Source: Pseudomonas sp. UBA1879 (GTDB lineage: Bacteria; Pseudomonadota; Gammaproteobacteria; Pseudomonadales; Pseudomonadaceae). Taken from it: a stretch of DNA of 64,000 nucleotides. The position numbers were made by a program, and so were the translations under genes. The notes below the pieces were generated by a model. That model was not told the DNA's origin. It did no database searches and saw nothing but the letters and a program-made list of their open reading frames with translations. The DNA is taken from assembly GCF_002338065.1 (NCBI RefSeq), contig NZ_DDHJ01000023.1, positions 85,174 to 149,173 of the forward strand. Direction: 5' to 3'. Positions 1 through 8,906 of this stretch are shown in pieces. The stretch's first letter is position 1. Each line of letters starts with the position of its first letter.

Positions 1-21
1 ATCAAGAACGCCTCGACACCG

Positions 22-201
22 CTTTCGGCGGATCGCCGCCCGCAGCAAGCCGGCTCGCGCAGGCACAATGTCGGTCGCCGATTTCACAACACATGCACGA
101 TCTTGTGGGAGCCGCCTCGGTGGCGAATGAGGAGTGTCAGGCGATTCACCTGTCACTGGCCCACCACTTTCGGCGGATCGCCGCCCGCAGCAAGCCGGCT
201 C
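22..201. repeat. REP element with a 35-nt direct repeat
   Basis: An identical 35-nt segment (CTTTCGGCGGATCG at its start, AAGCCGGCTC at its end) occurs at 22-56 and again at 167-201. The second copy is paired in inverted orientation with a related arm, TGTGGGAGCCG, beginning near 104, so 104-201 forms the usual REP doublet. The doublet for the first copy probably lies left of the window. The stretch before the first gene holds nothing else I can support. Confidence 0.7.
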
Positions 202-221
202 CTCAGGTCATCATTCCAGCC

Positions 222-995
222 TTACTTCGTCTCACCACGCGAACGATCAATCGCGAACCCGGCCCAGGTCTGGCTGACCGGCATCAGTTCCAGGTTGTTC
301 ACGTTGACGTGCGCCGGGGTGTTCATGATCCAGAAGATGGTTTCGGCAATGTCTTGCGGCTGGATCGGCTCGGCGCCTGCGTAAGTGGCGTCGTACTTCG
401 CCTGATCGCCACCAAAACGCACAAGGGAGAACTCGCTTTCACACAGGCCGGGCTCAAGATTGGTCACTCGCACGCCGGTGCCGATCAGGTCGTTGCGAAG
501 GTTGAGCGAGAACTGGCCAACGAAGGCTTTGGTGCCGCCATACACGTTACCGCCCGGGTACGGGTAGTTGCCTGCCACCGAACCCAGGTTGACGATGCTC
601 GCGCCACGGCCGTAGGCGATCAGGCGCGACAGCAATGTGCGCGTGGTGTAGACCAGCCCTTTGACGTTGGTGTCGATCATGGTGTCCCAATCGTCCAGGT
701 CGCACTTCGGCGCAGGGTCGATACCCAATGCCAGACCGGCGTTGTTGATCAGGCCGCGAATCTTTGCAAACTCGGCAGGCAACCCTTCGACAGCCTGCTC
801 AACGGCAGCGCGGTCGCGCACGTCCAGCGTCAAGGTGTGCACCTTGGTCTGCTTCGACAGCTCGGCGCTCAGCGCTTGCAGGCGCTCTTCACGGCGGCCG
901 GTCAACACCAGCGACCAACCCGCTTCTGCAAAGCGTCGTGCGCAGGCTTCGCCAAACCCGGAGGTGGCACCGGTAATAAACACGGTAGATGTCAT
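222..995 (-). CDS. SDR family NAD(P)-dependent oxidoreductase
   Basis: This 257-residue protein is a classical short-chain dehydrogenase/reductase. The cofactor site TGATSGFG lies close to the N terminus, NNAG follows in the middle, and the catalytic tyrosine and lysine are in YGGTK after an upstream serine. It resembles the YdfG-type enzymes that oxidise serine, threonine or 3-hydroxypropionate, but substrate cannot be read from sequence. I chose the ATG at 995 because AGGAGAA sits just upstream on the minus strand and the family motif starts immediately after. The frame stays open for about 580 bases further upstream, but that extension is arginine- and proline-rich and unlike any SDR. It is the last minus-strand gene before a long gene-free stretch and probably a single-gene transcript. 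Confidence 0.9.
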   Translation of the reverse strand: MTSTVFITGATSGFGEACARRFAEAGWSLVLTGRREERLQALSAELSKQTKVHTLTLDVRDRAAVEQAVEGLPAEFAKIRGLINNAGLALGIDPAPKCDLDDWDTMIDTNVKGLVYTTRTLLSRLIAYGRGASIVNLGSVAGNYPYPGGNVYGGTKAFVGQFSLNLRNDLIGTGVRVTNLEPGLCESEFSLVRFGGDQAKYDATYAGAEPIQPQDIAETIFWIMNTPAHVNVNNLELMPVSQTWAGFAIDRSRGETK

Positions 996-1218
996 GTCGT
1001 TCTCCTGATGAGGGTTTCGGCTTAGAAAAAAACTTGAAGTGGACGCGACCCAGAGGGTGGCGTGTAGGAAAGTTCTGGAGAATGCCCGCGCAAGCGGCTT
1101 GGGATCAAGCCTGTGCGCAACAAACCTCGCATTGCGCTGCGAAAAGCGCACCTGTACAAAAAACAACCAGATCAGCCAAAGCCTTAGCCGGTATGGCCTG
1201 GACGCGGTTTTGCCCACC

Positions 1219-1703
1219 TTATCCACAGCCAGGCACACAAAATCCGGGGGCAACTTCCACTCGCTCAGGCCACGGCTCACGGGGCCTGTGAGCATTTTTA
1301 GAGGAATTTTCCTTGACCCGCTGAAACGTATCTGCCGCCTGTCGAGCGACGAGCCTGTCCGAGTGGACAGGACCCATCGCAGCAGGTCAGGGATTGCGCT
1401 ATCTGCGGCGGTCTTTCCAAGGGTTGCGCACAGAGTTATCCACAGGCACGACGCGAGTAAAAACTGGATAAAAAACCAGCCCTTGAAGCGTTGACAAACA
1501 CCTCGAAAATACCGGCCGAGATTGCTGATCAATAAATGACCAACAGCCTCAAAGCCACGTCGAATAAGGCCTGTAGCCAACTGCCACCAACTTATTCACA
1601 GCCGTCTCCACAGTAAAACTGAACAAGTCAAAAGCGTGACAAAACAACCATTTGTAGCGGCTAAATGTCGCGTTTTGGAAGGTCTTCAAAATTGTTTTCC
1701 ACA
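1219..1703 (+). promoter_or_regulatory. Cluster of four DnaA-box-like sites
   Basis: TTATCCACA is at 1219-1227 and 1436-1444, TTATTCACA at 1592-1600 and TTTTCCACA at 1695-1703. All four match the DnaA consensus TTWTNCACA, and all four point the same way. They sit in non-coding DNA far from any recognisable dnaA. The match is seen directly; binding is inferred. Confidence 0.5.
1275..1299 (+). terminator. Terminator-like hairpin, plus strand
   Basis: GCTCAC (1275-1280) and GTGAGC (1288-1293) form a 6-bp stem around a 7-nt loop, followed by ATTTTT. No annotated plus-strand gene ends here, so it is either fortuitous or the end of an unannotated small RNA from 1000-1299. Confidence 0.3.
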
Positions 1704-1830
1704 ATCGGCAACTTACCGAAAACGGCGCTTACCGGTGCGCTGTGATTTTGCGATGCACGATAGGTGTAGGAGACGACAGAGTCACGACGGCTGCTCCTAC
1801 AGGGTGATGAGTTGAATCGCGTAGGGCGCG

Positions 1831-1865
1831 AAAACAAAACGCCCCGGGCGTTTCCACCCGGGGCG
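1831..1865 (-). terminator. Rho-independent terminator of the liv operon
   Basis: CGCCCCGGG (1840-1848) and CCCGGGGCG (1857-1865) form a perfect 9-bp GC stem with an 8-nt loop. Read on the minus strand it is followed by TTTTGTTTT. It lies 28 bases beyond the livF stop codon, so it terminates the five-gene transporter operon. Confidence 0.9.
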
Positions 1866-1892
1866 TCAGGCATTGCGGGTTAGCGAGCGGGA

Positions 1893-2609
1893 TCAATGCC
1901 CGCCGAGATAGGCGTTGCGCACTTCTTCGTTGGTCAGCAGCTCTTGTCCGGTGCCTGTAAGACGAATCTCGCCGTTGACCATCACGTAGGCGCGGTCTGA
2001 CAGCTTCAGGGCGTGGTTGGCGTTCTGCTCGACGAGGAAAATCGTCATGCCAGTTTGCGCCAGTTCACGCAGGGTGGAGAAGATCTGTTTAACGATGATC
2101 GGCGCCAGGCCGAGGCTCGGCTCGTCCAGCAGCAACAGCTTTGGACGGCTCATCAACGCGCGGGCGATGGCGAGCATTTGCTGCTCGCCACCGGACATGG
2201 TCATGGCGCGCTGGTTACGACGCTCCTTCAAGCGCGGGAACAGATCGAACATGCGCTGCATGTCTTCACTGGCGTACTTATCCCCAATCGGAATCGTGCC
2301 CATCATCAGGTTTTCTTCCACCGACATGTCGGGGAATACGCGACGGCCTTCAGGCGATTGCGCGATACCGTTGGACGCGATGTAGTGCGACGACTTCTGG
2401 GTGATATCGGTGCCCTGATAGAAGATCTGGCCGCGAGCCACCCGGGGTTGCCCGAAAATCGACATCAGCAGCGTGGATTTCCCCGCGCCGTTGGAGCCGA
2501 TCAGGCTGACCGTTTCGCCCGCGTCGATGTGCATCGAGACTTTCTTCAGGGCCTGAATCGGCCCGTAGTACACGTCGATCTCTTTCAGTTCGAGGATCGG
2601 CTGACTCAT
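1893..2609 (-). CDS. livF: Branched-chain amino acid ABC transporter ATPase LivF
   Basis: LivF is one of the two ATPase subunits that power uptake of leucine, isoleucine and valine at the inner membrane. The 238-residue protein has Walker A GSNGAGKST near residue 38, the ABC signature MSGGEQQM, Walker B LLLLDEPSLGLAP and the switch histidine in the FLVEQNANHAL region, all intact and at normal length (E. coli LivF is 237). Its ATG overlaps the livG stop in an ATGA arrangement, so the two ATPases are translationally coupled. It is the last gene of livKHMGF (braCDEFG in P. aeruginosa) and is followed by a strong terminator. Confidence 0.96.
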   Translation of the reverse strand: MSQPILELKEIDVYYGPIQALKKVSMHIDAGETVSLIGSNGAGKSTLLMSIFGQPRVARGQIFYQGTDITQKSSHYIASNGIAQSPEGRRVFPDMSVEENLMMGTIPIGDKYASEDMQRMFDLFPRLKERRNQRAMTMSGGEQQMLAIARALMSRPKLLLLDEPSLGLAPIIVKQIFSTLRELAQTGMTIFLVEQNANHALKLSDRAYVMVNGEIRLTGTGQELLTNEEVRNAYLGGH

Positions 2610-3481
2610 ACCAACTCCTCTTCATCAGCACCCAGGTATGCCGCGATCACTTTCGGATCGTTGCGGATCTGCTCCGGTTTGCCCTTGGCAATTACGTTGC
2701 CGTGGTCAAGCACCACGATGTCGTCGGAAATGCCCATGACCATGCCCATGTCGTGTTCGATCAGCACGATGGTCATATCGTGTTCGTCGCGCAGGTGACG
2801 GATCATGCCGCTGAGCGCTTCGGTTTCTTGTGGGTTCAAGCCTGCGGCCGGTTCGTCCAGGCAGATCACCTGTGGACGGGTGCACATGGCGCGGGCGATT
2901 TCCAGACGGCGCTGCTGGCCGTAGGACAATTCGCCGGCCAGGCGATTGGCGCAGTCCACCAGGTCCACCACTTCCAGCCAGTAGAAGGCCGTATTCAGCG
3001 CGTCTTCTTCGGCCTTGCGGTACCCCTTGGTATTGAGGATGCCTGCGATCATGTTGCGGTTGACCCACATGTGCTGGGCCACCAACAGGTTCTCGACGAC
3101 GGACATTTCCTTGAACAGGCGAATGTTCTGGAACGTGCGCGCCAGGCCCGCCCGGTTCACCAGATGCGTGCCGCCGAACATCTTGTAGAACAGCCGGCTG
3201 CCAAAGCGCTTGGGCGAAGCGAAGTCGCTAACGCGGAACTGCTCGCCGAGCAGCTGGATCACGTTGGTTTTCTTGCCTCGGGCATTCAGCTCGATGCGGC
3301 CGCCGGTGGCTTTATAAAAGCCTGTCAGGCAGTTGAACACCGTGGTCTTGCCTGCGCCGTTAGGGCCGATCAGGGCGAAGATCGAATTGCGGCGCACTTC
3401 AAGGCTGACGTCGCTGAGAGCCTTGATGCCGCCGAAGTGCATCATCAGGTTCTCGACGGACAGAACGATTTCGTCGCTCAT
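2606..3481 (-). CDS. livG: Branched-chain amino acid ABC transporter ATPase LivG
   Basis: LivG is the partner ATPase of LivF in the high-affinity branched-chain amino acid importer. Walker A is GPNGAGKTT near residue 37, followed by the signature LSYGQQRRLEIARAM and Walker B VICLDEPAAGLNP. At 291 residues it is longer than E. coli LivG (255). The extra length is mainly an insertion after Walker A, around residues 60-110, where the family contacts the membrane subunits and where Pseudomonas BraF homologues are also extended. The start overlaps the livM stop (ATGA) and the end overlaps livF. Confidence 0.96.
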   Translation of the reverse strand: MSDEIVLSVENLMMHFGGIKALSDVSLEVRRNSIFALIGPNGAGKTTVFNCLTGFYKATGGRIELNARGKKTNVIQLLGEQFRVSDFASPKRFGSRLFYKMFGGTHLVNRAGLARTFQNIRLFKEMSVVENLLVAQHMWVNRNMIAGILNTKGYRKAEEDALNTAFYWLEVVDLVDCANRLAGELSYGQQRRLEIARAMCTRPQVICLDEPAAGLNPQETEALSGMIRHLRDEHDMTIVLIEHDMGMVMGISDDIVVLDHGNVIAKGKPEQIRNDPKVIAAYLGADEEELV

Positions 3482-4776
3482 CGCGCGCCCTCCACGTTTG
3501 CCAGCACGCCTTTGCGTGGTTGTACGCCGGTGCGGCTGATGCGGATCAGGCCACGTGGGCGCCAGATCATCATCAGCACCATCAGGATGCCGAACAGCAG
3601 TACGCGGTATTCGGCAAAGCTGCGCAGCATTTCCGGAGCGACGGTCAACACGAACGCGGCAATCACCACGCCCACGGTCGACCCCATACCGCCCAGTACG
3701 ACAATGGCCAGAATCAGCGCGGACTCGAAGAAGGTGAACGAGGTCGGGTTGACGAAGCCTTGGTAGCTGGCGAAGAACACCCCCGCCAGACCTGCAGTCG
3801 ACGCGCCGATGGTGAACGCCGAGAGCTTGACCAACACGTGGTTCAGGCCCATGGAGCGGCAGGCGATTTCGTCTTCACGCAAGGCTTCCCACGCGCGGCC
3901 GACCGGCATACGGGTCAGACGGTGCTTGATGTACAGCACCGCCAGCACGACCAGGAACAGCACGGCGTAGATGAAGATGAATTTCAGATCCGGGTTGTAT
4001 TCAAAGCCGAAATATTCGTGAATCGGGATGCCGCCATCTTTAGCGCGACGCCCGAATTCCAGGCCGAAAAACGTCGGTGAAGGCACCGGTACACCGTTCG
4101 GGCCGCCTGTGAACGACAGCCAGTTGTTGAGCACCAGGCGAATGATTTCACCGAAGCCCAATGTAACGATGGCCAAGTAATCGCCATGCATGCGCAACAC
4201 CGGGAAACCGAGGATGCACCCGGCGAACGCCGCCGCGATGGCCGCAAGAGGCAGTGCTGACCAGAAACCGAGACCCAGATATTGGTAACCCAGCGCCAGA
4301 CCGTAAGCACCGATGGCGTAGAACGCTACGTAGCCGAGGTCGAGCAGACCGGCCAGACCGACCACGATGTTCAGGCCGAGGCCCAGCAACACGTAGATCA
4401 GGCCGAGAATGACGACCGTCAGCACGTATTTGTCGGCGAAGACCGGGAAGATCACGGCGATCAGAATCATCAACGGAATGATGAAGCGCAGGCGCGTCTT
4501 GTAACCTGGCGGCAGCACATGAACGCCAGAGCCTGAGCTTTCGAAGCTCTGCGCGATGGCGACGCCTTTTGGCGTTTGCAGGAACAGGCTCATGAAGAAT
4601 CGGCCGACGATCACCACGCCGACCAGCGCTGCAACGCGACCCGGTTGCATGTTGAAGCCGTAGCCGTCGAGTACGATCCCGACGATAGGACCGAACACGA
4701 TCAGCGCCAGCAAGCCGGCGACGACCGCGTCGATCAGGCTTTGTTTGATATCGATGGGTTTGACAGGAGCAGACAT
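3478..4776 (-). CDS. livM: Branched-chain amino acid ABC transporter permease LivM
   Basis: LivM is one of two permease subunits forming the membrane channel of the branched-chain amino acid importer. The 432-residue protein has two hydrophobic helices in an N-terminal extension (residues 1-100), then the family core with eight or so membrane segments and the conserved segment GLNIVVGLAGLLDLGYVAF. The ATPase-contact loop with EDEIACRSMGLN is present. The Shine-Dalgarno AAGGTG overlaps the livH stop, two bases before the ATG, indicating coupling to livH. The length is close to P. aeruginosa BraE (about 417). Confidence 0.95.
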   Translation of the reverse strand: MSAPVKPIDIKQSLIDAVVAGLLALIVFGPIVGIVLDGYGFNMQPGRVAALVGVVIVGRFFMSLFLQTPKGVAIAQSFESSGSGVHVLPPGYKTRLRFIIPLMILIAVIFPVFADKYVLTVVILGLIYVLLGLGLNIVVGLAGLLDLGYVAFYAIGAYGLALGYQYLGLGFWSALPLAAIAAAFAGCILGFPVLRMHGDYLAIVTLGFGEIIRLVLNNWLSFTGGPNGVPVPSPTFFGLEFGRRAKDGGIPIHEYFGFEYNPDLKFIFIYAVLFLVVLAVLYIKHRLTRMPVGRAWEALREDEIACRSMGLNHVLVKLSAFTIGASTAGLAGVFFASYQGFVNPTSFTFFESALILAIVVLGGMGSTVGVVIAAFVLTVAPEMLRSFAEYRVLLFGILMVLMMIWRPRGLIRISRTGVQPRKGVLANVEGAR

Positions 4777-4778
4777 GG

Positions 4779-5693
<915 letters not shown>

Positions 5694-5818
5694 CACGCAC
5701 GCTCACGAACTTGAAGGCCACCCTGGCGCGAACCGATTATTCCCTCGTGAGGAATAGCGGGCCGCGCACGATGGCAACAGAAGAATCCGACGCTGCACAC
5801 GGCAGCATCGATTACCGG

Positions 5819-5859
5819 GTCAGGCCGTTTCGAGGTTCCAAGCCCGCAAAACGGCTGAC
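5819..5859 (-). promoter_or_regulatory. Hairpin between livK and livH
   Basis: GTCAG-CCGTTT pairs with AAACGG-C-CTGAC (11 bp, one bulged base, 18-nt loop) just after the livK stop. There is no U-tract, so it is more likely an mRNA-stabilising or attenuating hairpin than a full terminator. A second small perfect stem, TATTCC / GGAATA, lies at 5738-5756. Confidence 0.45.
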
Positions 5860-5876
5860 TCGACTAGAAGCTCAAC

Positions 5877-7010
5877 TTACTTCTGTTTTTCGAGTTGGTG
5901 ATATTTGCCGTTGGCATCCCACTGATAGACGACATAGTCGGAGACTTTCAGGTCGCCCTTGTCGGTGAACGACTTCTCGCCCATCACGGTTTTAACCGAA
6001 TGCCCTTTCAACCACTTGGCGGCATCCTCGCCCTTTGTGGACTTGGCGCCTGTGAAAGCAGCGGCCAGGGTTTGAACCGAAGCGTAGGAGTAGAGGGTGT
6101 AGCCTTCAGGCTCATAACCTTTCTTGCGGAACTCGTCGACGACGGCCTTGCTGTCCGGCAGCAAGCGCGGGTCGGCGCCGAAAGTCATGTAAACGCCATC
6201 GACGTACTGTGCCCCACCGGCAGTGGTCACCAGTTCGTCGGTCACGACGCCGTCGTCCGACACGAATTTGACGTCCTTCAGACCCTGTTCGCGCATTTGG
6301 CGGACCAGAGGACCGGCTTCCGGGTGCAGGCCGCCGAAGAACACGACTTCAGCACCGGTGGAACGAATTTTGGTGACCAGCGCGCTGTAATCTTTCTCAC
6401 CGCGGGTCAGGCCTTCTTCCAGAACCGGCTTCACGCCGCGGGAATTGAGCTGCTTGGAGGTGGCGTCAGCCAGGCCTTTGCCGTAGGTGTCTTTGTCGTT
6501 GATGACCGCGACTTTCTTGGCTTTCAGCACGTCAACAATGTAATCGCCCGCGACGATGCCCTGCTGGTCATCACGGCCGCACATACGGAACATGGAGGTC
6601 AGGCCGCGCTCGGTGACGTTCGGGTTGGTGGACGCCGGGGTGATCGCGATGATGCCCGCTTCGTCATAGACTTCGGACGCAGGGATGGTCGAAGAAGAAC
6701 AGAAATGGCCTACGATGCCGACCATTTTGTCAGCGGCTGCCTTGTTTGCGACAGCAACGGCCTGCTTAGGCTCACAGGCATCGTCGTATTGGGTCAGGGC
6801 AATTTTTTCGCCGTTGACGCCGCCAGCGGCGTTGATGGCCGCGGCAGCAGCCTGCGCGCCTTCCCAGAATTGCTTGCCGAACGAGGCATTTGCGCCGGTC
6901 ATTGGACCTGATACGCCGATCTTGACGTCAGCCTGTGCAAAAGTAGCCGCACCCATTGCAGTAGCGACTGCGAGTGCCAGAAAGCCTTTCCTGTAAAACG
7001 TCTGCGACAT
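5877..7010 (-). CDS. livK: Branched-chain amino acid binding protein LivK/BraC
   Basis: This is the periplasmic solute-binding protein that captures leucine, isoleucine, valine and often alanine or threonine and delivers them to LivHM. The 377-residue precursor has a Sec signal peptide (MSQTFYRKGFLALAVATAMG, cleavage after AQA near residue 27). The mature part is a type I periplasmic-binding fold with the family start VKIGVSGPMTGANASFGKQF and one conserved disulfide pair around the DDACEPKQ loop. The Pseudomonas name is BraC. It is first in the operon and read from a consensus sigma-54 promoter about 55-70 bp upstream. Confidence 0.95.
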   Translation of the reverse strand: MSQTFYRKGFLALAVATAMGAATFAQADVKIGVSGPMTGANASFGKQFWEGAQAAAAAINAAGGVNGEKIALTQYDDACEPKQAVAVANKAAADKMVGIVGHFCSSSTIPASEVYDEAGIIAITPASTNPNVTERGLTSMFRMCGRDDQQGIVAGDYIVDVLKAKKVAVINDKDTYGKGLADATSKQLNSRGVKPVLEEGLTRGEKDYSALVTKIRSTGAEVVFFGGLHPEAGPLVRQMREQGLKDVKFVSDDGVVTDELVTTAGGAQYVDGVYMTFGADPRLLPDSKAVVDEFRKKGYEPEGYTLYSYASVQTLAAAFTGAKSTKGEDAAKWLKGHSVKTVMGEKSFTDKGDLKVSDYVVYQWDANGKYHQLEKQK

Positions 7011-7063
7011 GAGTTGGTGCTCCTAGGTTTTTTAATTAGCACTGCGACCACAGCGATGCTCTG

Positions 7064-7079
7064 AGCAAGTGGCGTGCCA
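7064..7079 (-). promoter_or_regulatory. Sigma-54 (-24/-12) promoter of livKHMGF
   Basis: On the minus strand the sequence reads TGGCACG-CCAC-TTGCT, an exact match to the RpoN consensus TGGCACG-N4-TTGCW. Transcription would begin about 12 bases beyond the TTGC, near 7053, giving a leader of about 43 nt before the livK ATG at 7010. This implies that a nitrogen- or amino-acid-responsive enhancer-binding protein activates the operon. Confidence 0.85.
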
Positions 7080-7152
7080 TCGGTTTTTTATTCTGAAAAA
7101 AGTCGTCGTTTTGTTGTTATTCGACTGTTTTGAGCCCTTTCTGACTGGGCGT

Positions 7153-7249
7153 GCAACCGTCTAAACCGCGCAAGGTGCAACCTTGCGACTTTTAAAGAGC
7201 AACCCTCCCGATCAAGGCGCGCAACCCCGCCAACCTGACCTGTACAACC
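7153..7249. promoter_or_regulatory. Phased GCAACC repeat array upstream of livK
   Basis: GCAACC occurs at 7153, 7177, 7199 and 7221, with ACAACC at 7244, so spacing is 24, 22, 22 and 23 bp, about two helical turns each. The copy at 7177 is inside a perfect 19-bp palindrome (CGCAAGGT-GCA-ACCTTGCG, 7169-7187). The array lies 75-170 bp upstream of the sigma-54 promoter, where enhancer-binding or Lrp-type proteins act. The regulator is not identified. Confidence 0.5.
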
Positions 7250-7263
7250 CTGTTGTTACAGCA

Positions 7264-7311
7264 TGCGTCACCTAACTGCACACCGCCGGTGCGATGACGC
7301 TACGTGACGCA
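7264..7311. promoter_or_regulatory. Inverted repeat TGCGTCAC / GTGACGCA
   Basis: Perfect 8-bp half-sites at 7264-7271 and 7304-7311 flank a smaller internal palindrome, CACCGCCGGTG. The pair lies between the amaA stop and the liv promoter, roughly 185-230 bp upstream of the -24 element, so it is a second candidate activator site. It could instead act as the amaA 3' hairpin, but no U-tract follows. Confidence 0.35.
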
Positions 7312-7367
7312 CCATTTGAGGGTAGTGGATACGCGCAAAAGCATGAATCGACAACCATCCTTTGGTC

Positions 7368-8651
7368 TCAGATCACCACCCTGAGACATTGCCCGGCATG
7401 GTATAGCGAAAAGCCAGCTTCGTATAAAGAGCTGCGTAAAGCAATGGCGGAGAGCGGCTGCATGGCGGTGAACGGGATTGGCAGTACGTCCGTGTTCCCG
7501 CTGCACAGGTAATCGGCGAAGGCTTTCCCGACCACGGTGCCGGTCGTGTTGCCTCGGCCGTTGTAACCGGTCATCGCGACCAGTCCTGGTGCAGGCTCAT
7601 ACATACGCAGCAAGTGATCGGGGGTGAAATCGATGCAGCCAGTCCAGGTGCATTCCCACTCGACCTTCTTCAAATAGGGGAAATAGTGCTGCTGAATGCG
7701 ATCGGCCCACGCTTTGAGAAACCAGGTCGGCTTCTGATTGCCGTTGCCCAGACTGCCCAGCAGCAGCCGTCCGTCAGCGTCGCGACGAATGCTGCTCAAC
7801 ACCTGACGGGTGTCCCACGAGCCTTGCCCGCCGGGAAGGATTTGCCGTGCTGCATCCTCCGTGAGCGGTGCCGAGGCGACCTGATAGTAATAGCCAGGGA
7901 AGAAGCTGCGCCGAACGTCAGTCCACTCACCTTCGGTGTAAGCGTTCGAGGCGATGACGACTTGGTCGGCAACGACCGAGCCGGTGTCAGTGATCACGCA
8001 CCAGCGTTGCCCCTGACGCTCAAGGCGTTTGACGGGAGAATGATCGAAACGCTGACCTCCCAGCGAGGTGACCGCTGCGGCCAGGCCACTGGTGTAAGCC
8101 ATCGGGTTAATGGTGCCTGCGCGATGATCAAGCAGTGCAGAGGTGATTTCTTTCGTGCCGGTGGCTTCCTGGCAGGCCTTGCCGGTCAGCAATTCGATGG
8201 GCGCGCCCCGGCGTTTCCACTGCTGTTCGCGGCTGCGCAGGTCGATTTCGCCCTTGGCATTGTGCGCCATGTGCAGCGTGCCTTTGCGCGTCGCCTGGCA
8301 GTCGATGTTGTATTTTTCGATCAGACCGAACACCAGCGACGGCGCGTTGCCGAGCATGGCATTGAGCTGGCTGCCAACTTTCTCGCCGAAACCGGCTTCG
8401 ATCTCGTCGGGCGGAATCCACAGCCCGGCGTTGACCAGCCCCACATTGCGCCCCGACCCGCCCTGCCCGGTGCGATGGGCTTCGACAATCGCGACCTTCT
8501 TGCCTTGCTCAAGCAGATGCAGCGCTGCCGACAACCCGGTGATGCCAGCGCCGATGACGCACACATCGACCGTCACTTCCCCTTTCAACGCTGGCGCCTC
8601 AGGCCTCTGCGGCGTCAACGTTTCCCACAGACATTCTTCGCGTAGCGGCAT
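7368..8651 (-). CDS. amaA: L-pipecolate oxidase-like FAD oxidoreductase (AmaA)
   Basis: This is a FAD-dependent amine oxidase of the DadA/PuuB superfamily, 427 residues. The dinucleotide-binding motif GAGITG is at residues 34-39 and ends with VAIVEA; the C-terminal FAD-contact segment MTGYNGRGNTTG is intact. In P. putida the gene adjoining the aminoadipate semialdehyde dehydrogenase amaB encodes the L-pipecolate oxidase AmaA, which makes delta-1-piperideine-6-carboxylate in D-lysine catabolism. The same order (amaA, amaB, divergent LysR) is seen here, which is the main support for the name. The start has GAGG seven bases upstream. A 255-bp gap with a large REP hairpin separates it from amaB, so the two may have different transcript levels. 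Other amine substrates cannot be excluded. Confidence 0.8.
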   Translation of the reverse strand: MPLREECLWETLTPQRPEAPALKGEVTVDVCVIGAGITGLSAALHLLEQGKKVAIVEAHRTGQGGSGRNVGLVNAGLWIPPDEIEAGFGEKVGSQLNAMLGNAPSLVFGLIEKYNIDCQATRKGTLHMAHNAKGEIDLRSREQQWKRRGAPIELLTGKACQEATGTKEITSALLDHRAGTINPMAYTSGLAAAVTSLGGQRFDHSPVKRLERQGQRWCVITDTGSVVADQVVIASNAYTEGEWTDVRRSFFPGYYYQVASAPLTEDAARQILPGGQGSWDTRQVLSSIRRDADGRLLLGSLGNGNQKPTWFLKAWADRIQQHYFPYLKKVEWECTWTGCIDFTPDHLLRMYEPAPGLVAMTGYNGRGNTTGTVVGKAFADYLCSGNTDVLPIPFTAMQPLSAIALRSSLYEAGFSLYHAGQCLRVVI

Positions 8652-8746
8652 CGCAAAACCTCGGAAAGAGATACAGCCAAAACCCGTTACCGATCGTGCC
8701 CACGCAAAGGGTGAGCACGATGATCAAACCCTTATTCACAGCACTA

Positions 8747-8882
8747 CTGTAGGAGCGTGGCTTGTCCCGCGACCGGCTACGCAGCAGTCGCAACCCCATC
8801 CGCGACGGCCGTGTCAGGCACATCGTGCAAACAACTTGCGGCAACTTCGTCGCCGATCGCGGGACAAGCCACGCTCCTACAG
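8747..8882. repeat. REP doublet with perfect 26-bp arms
   Basis: The arms at 8747-8772 and 8857-8882 are exact reverse complements over 26 bases, beginning CTGTAGGAGCGTGGCTTGTC. They flank an 84-bp spacer. The element lies in the intergenic gap between amaB and amaA and is typical of Pseudomonas REP/BIME insertions. Confidence 0.85.
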
Positions 8883-8906
8883 TGTCGGGGCGTTTACCTT
8901 ACGCCA

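Larger units (their letters stand above)
996..1892. other. 897-bp gene-free region
   Basis: I see no credible coding sequence here; open frames on both strands lack family motifs and ribosome binding sites. It holds four DnaA-box-like 9-mers in the same orientation (1219, 1436, 1592, 1695), a plus-strand terminator-like hairpin (1275-1299), a perfect 7-bp hairpin CCTGTCC-GAGT-GGACAGG (1354-1371), a small REP-like hairpin (TGTAGGAG at 1765, CTCCTACA at 1794) and the livF terminator. Confidence 0.7.

Noticed and set aside
1039..1494. Plus-strand open frame of about 150 codons in the gene-free region
   Set aside because: No ribosome binding site, no recognisable family, and it runs across the terminator-like hairpin and two DnaA-box-like sites.
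996..1580. N-terminal extension of the SDR protein
   Set aside because: The frame is open but the extension has no SDR similarity, and a good ribosome binding site sits before the ATG at 995.
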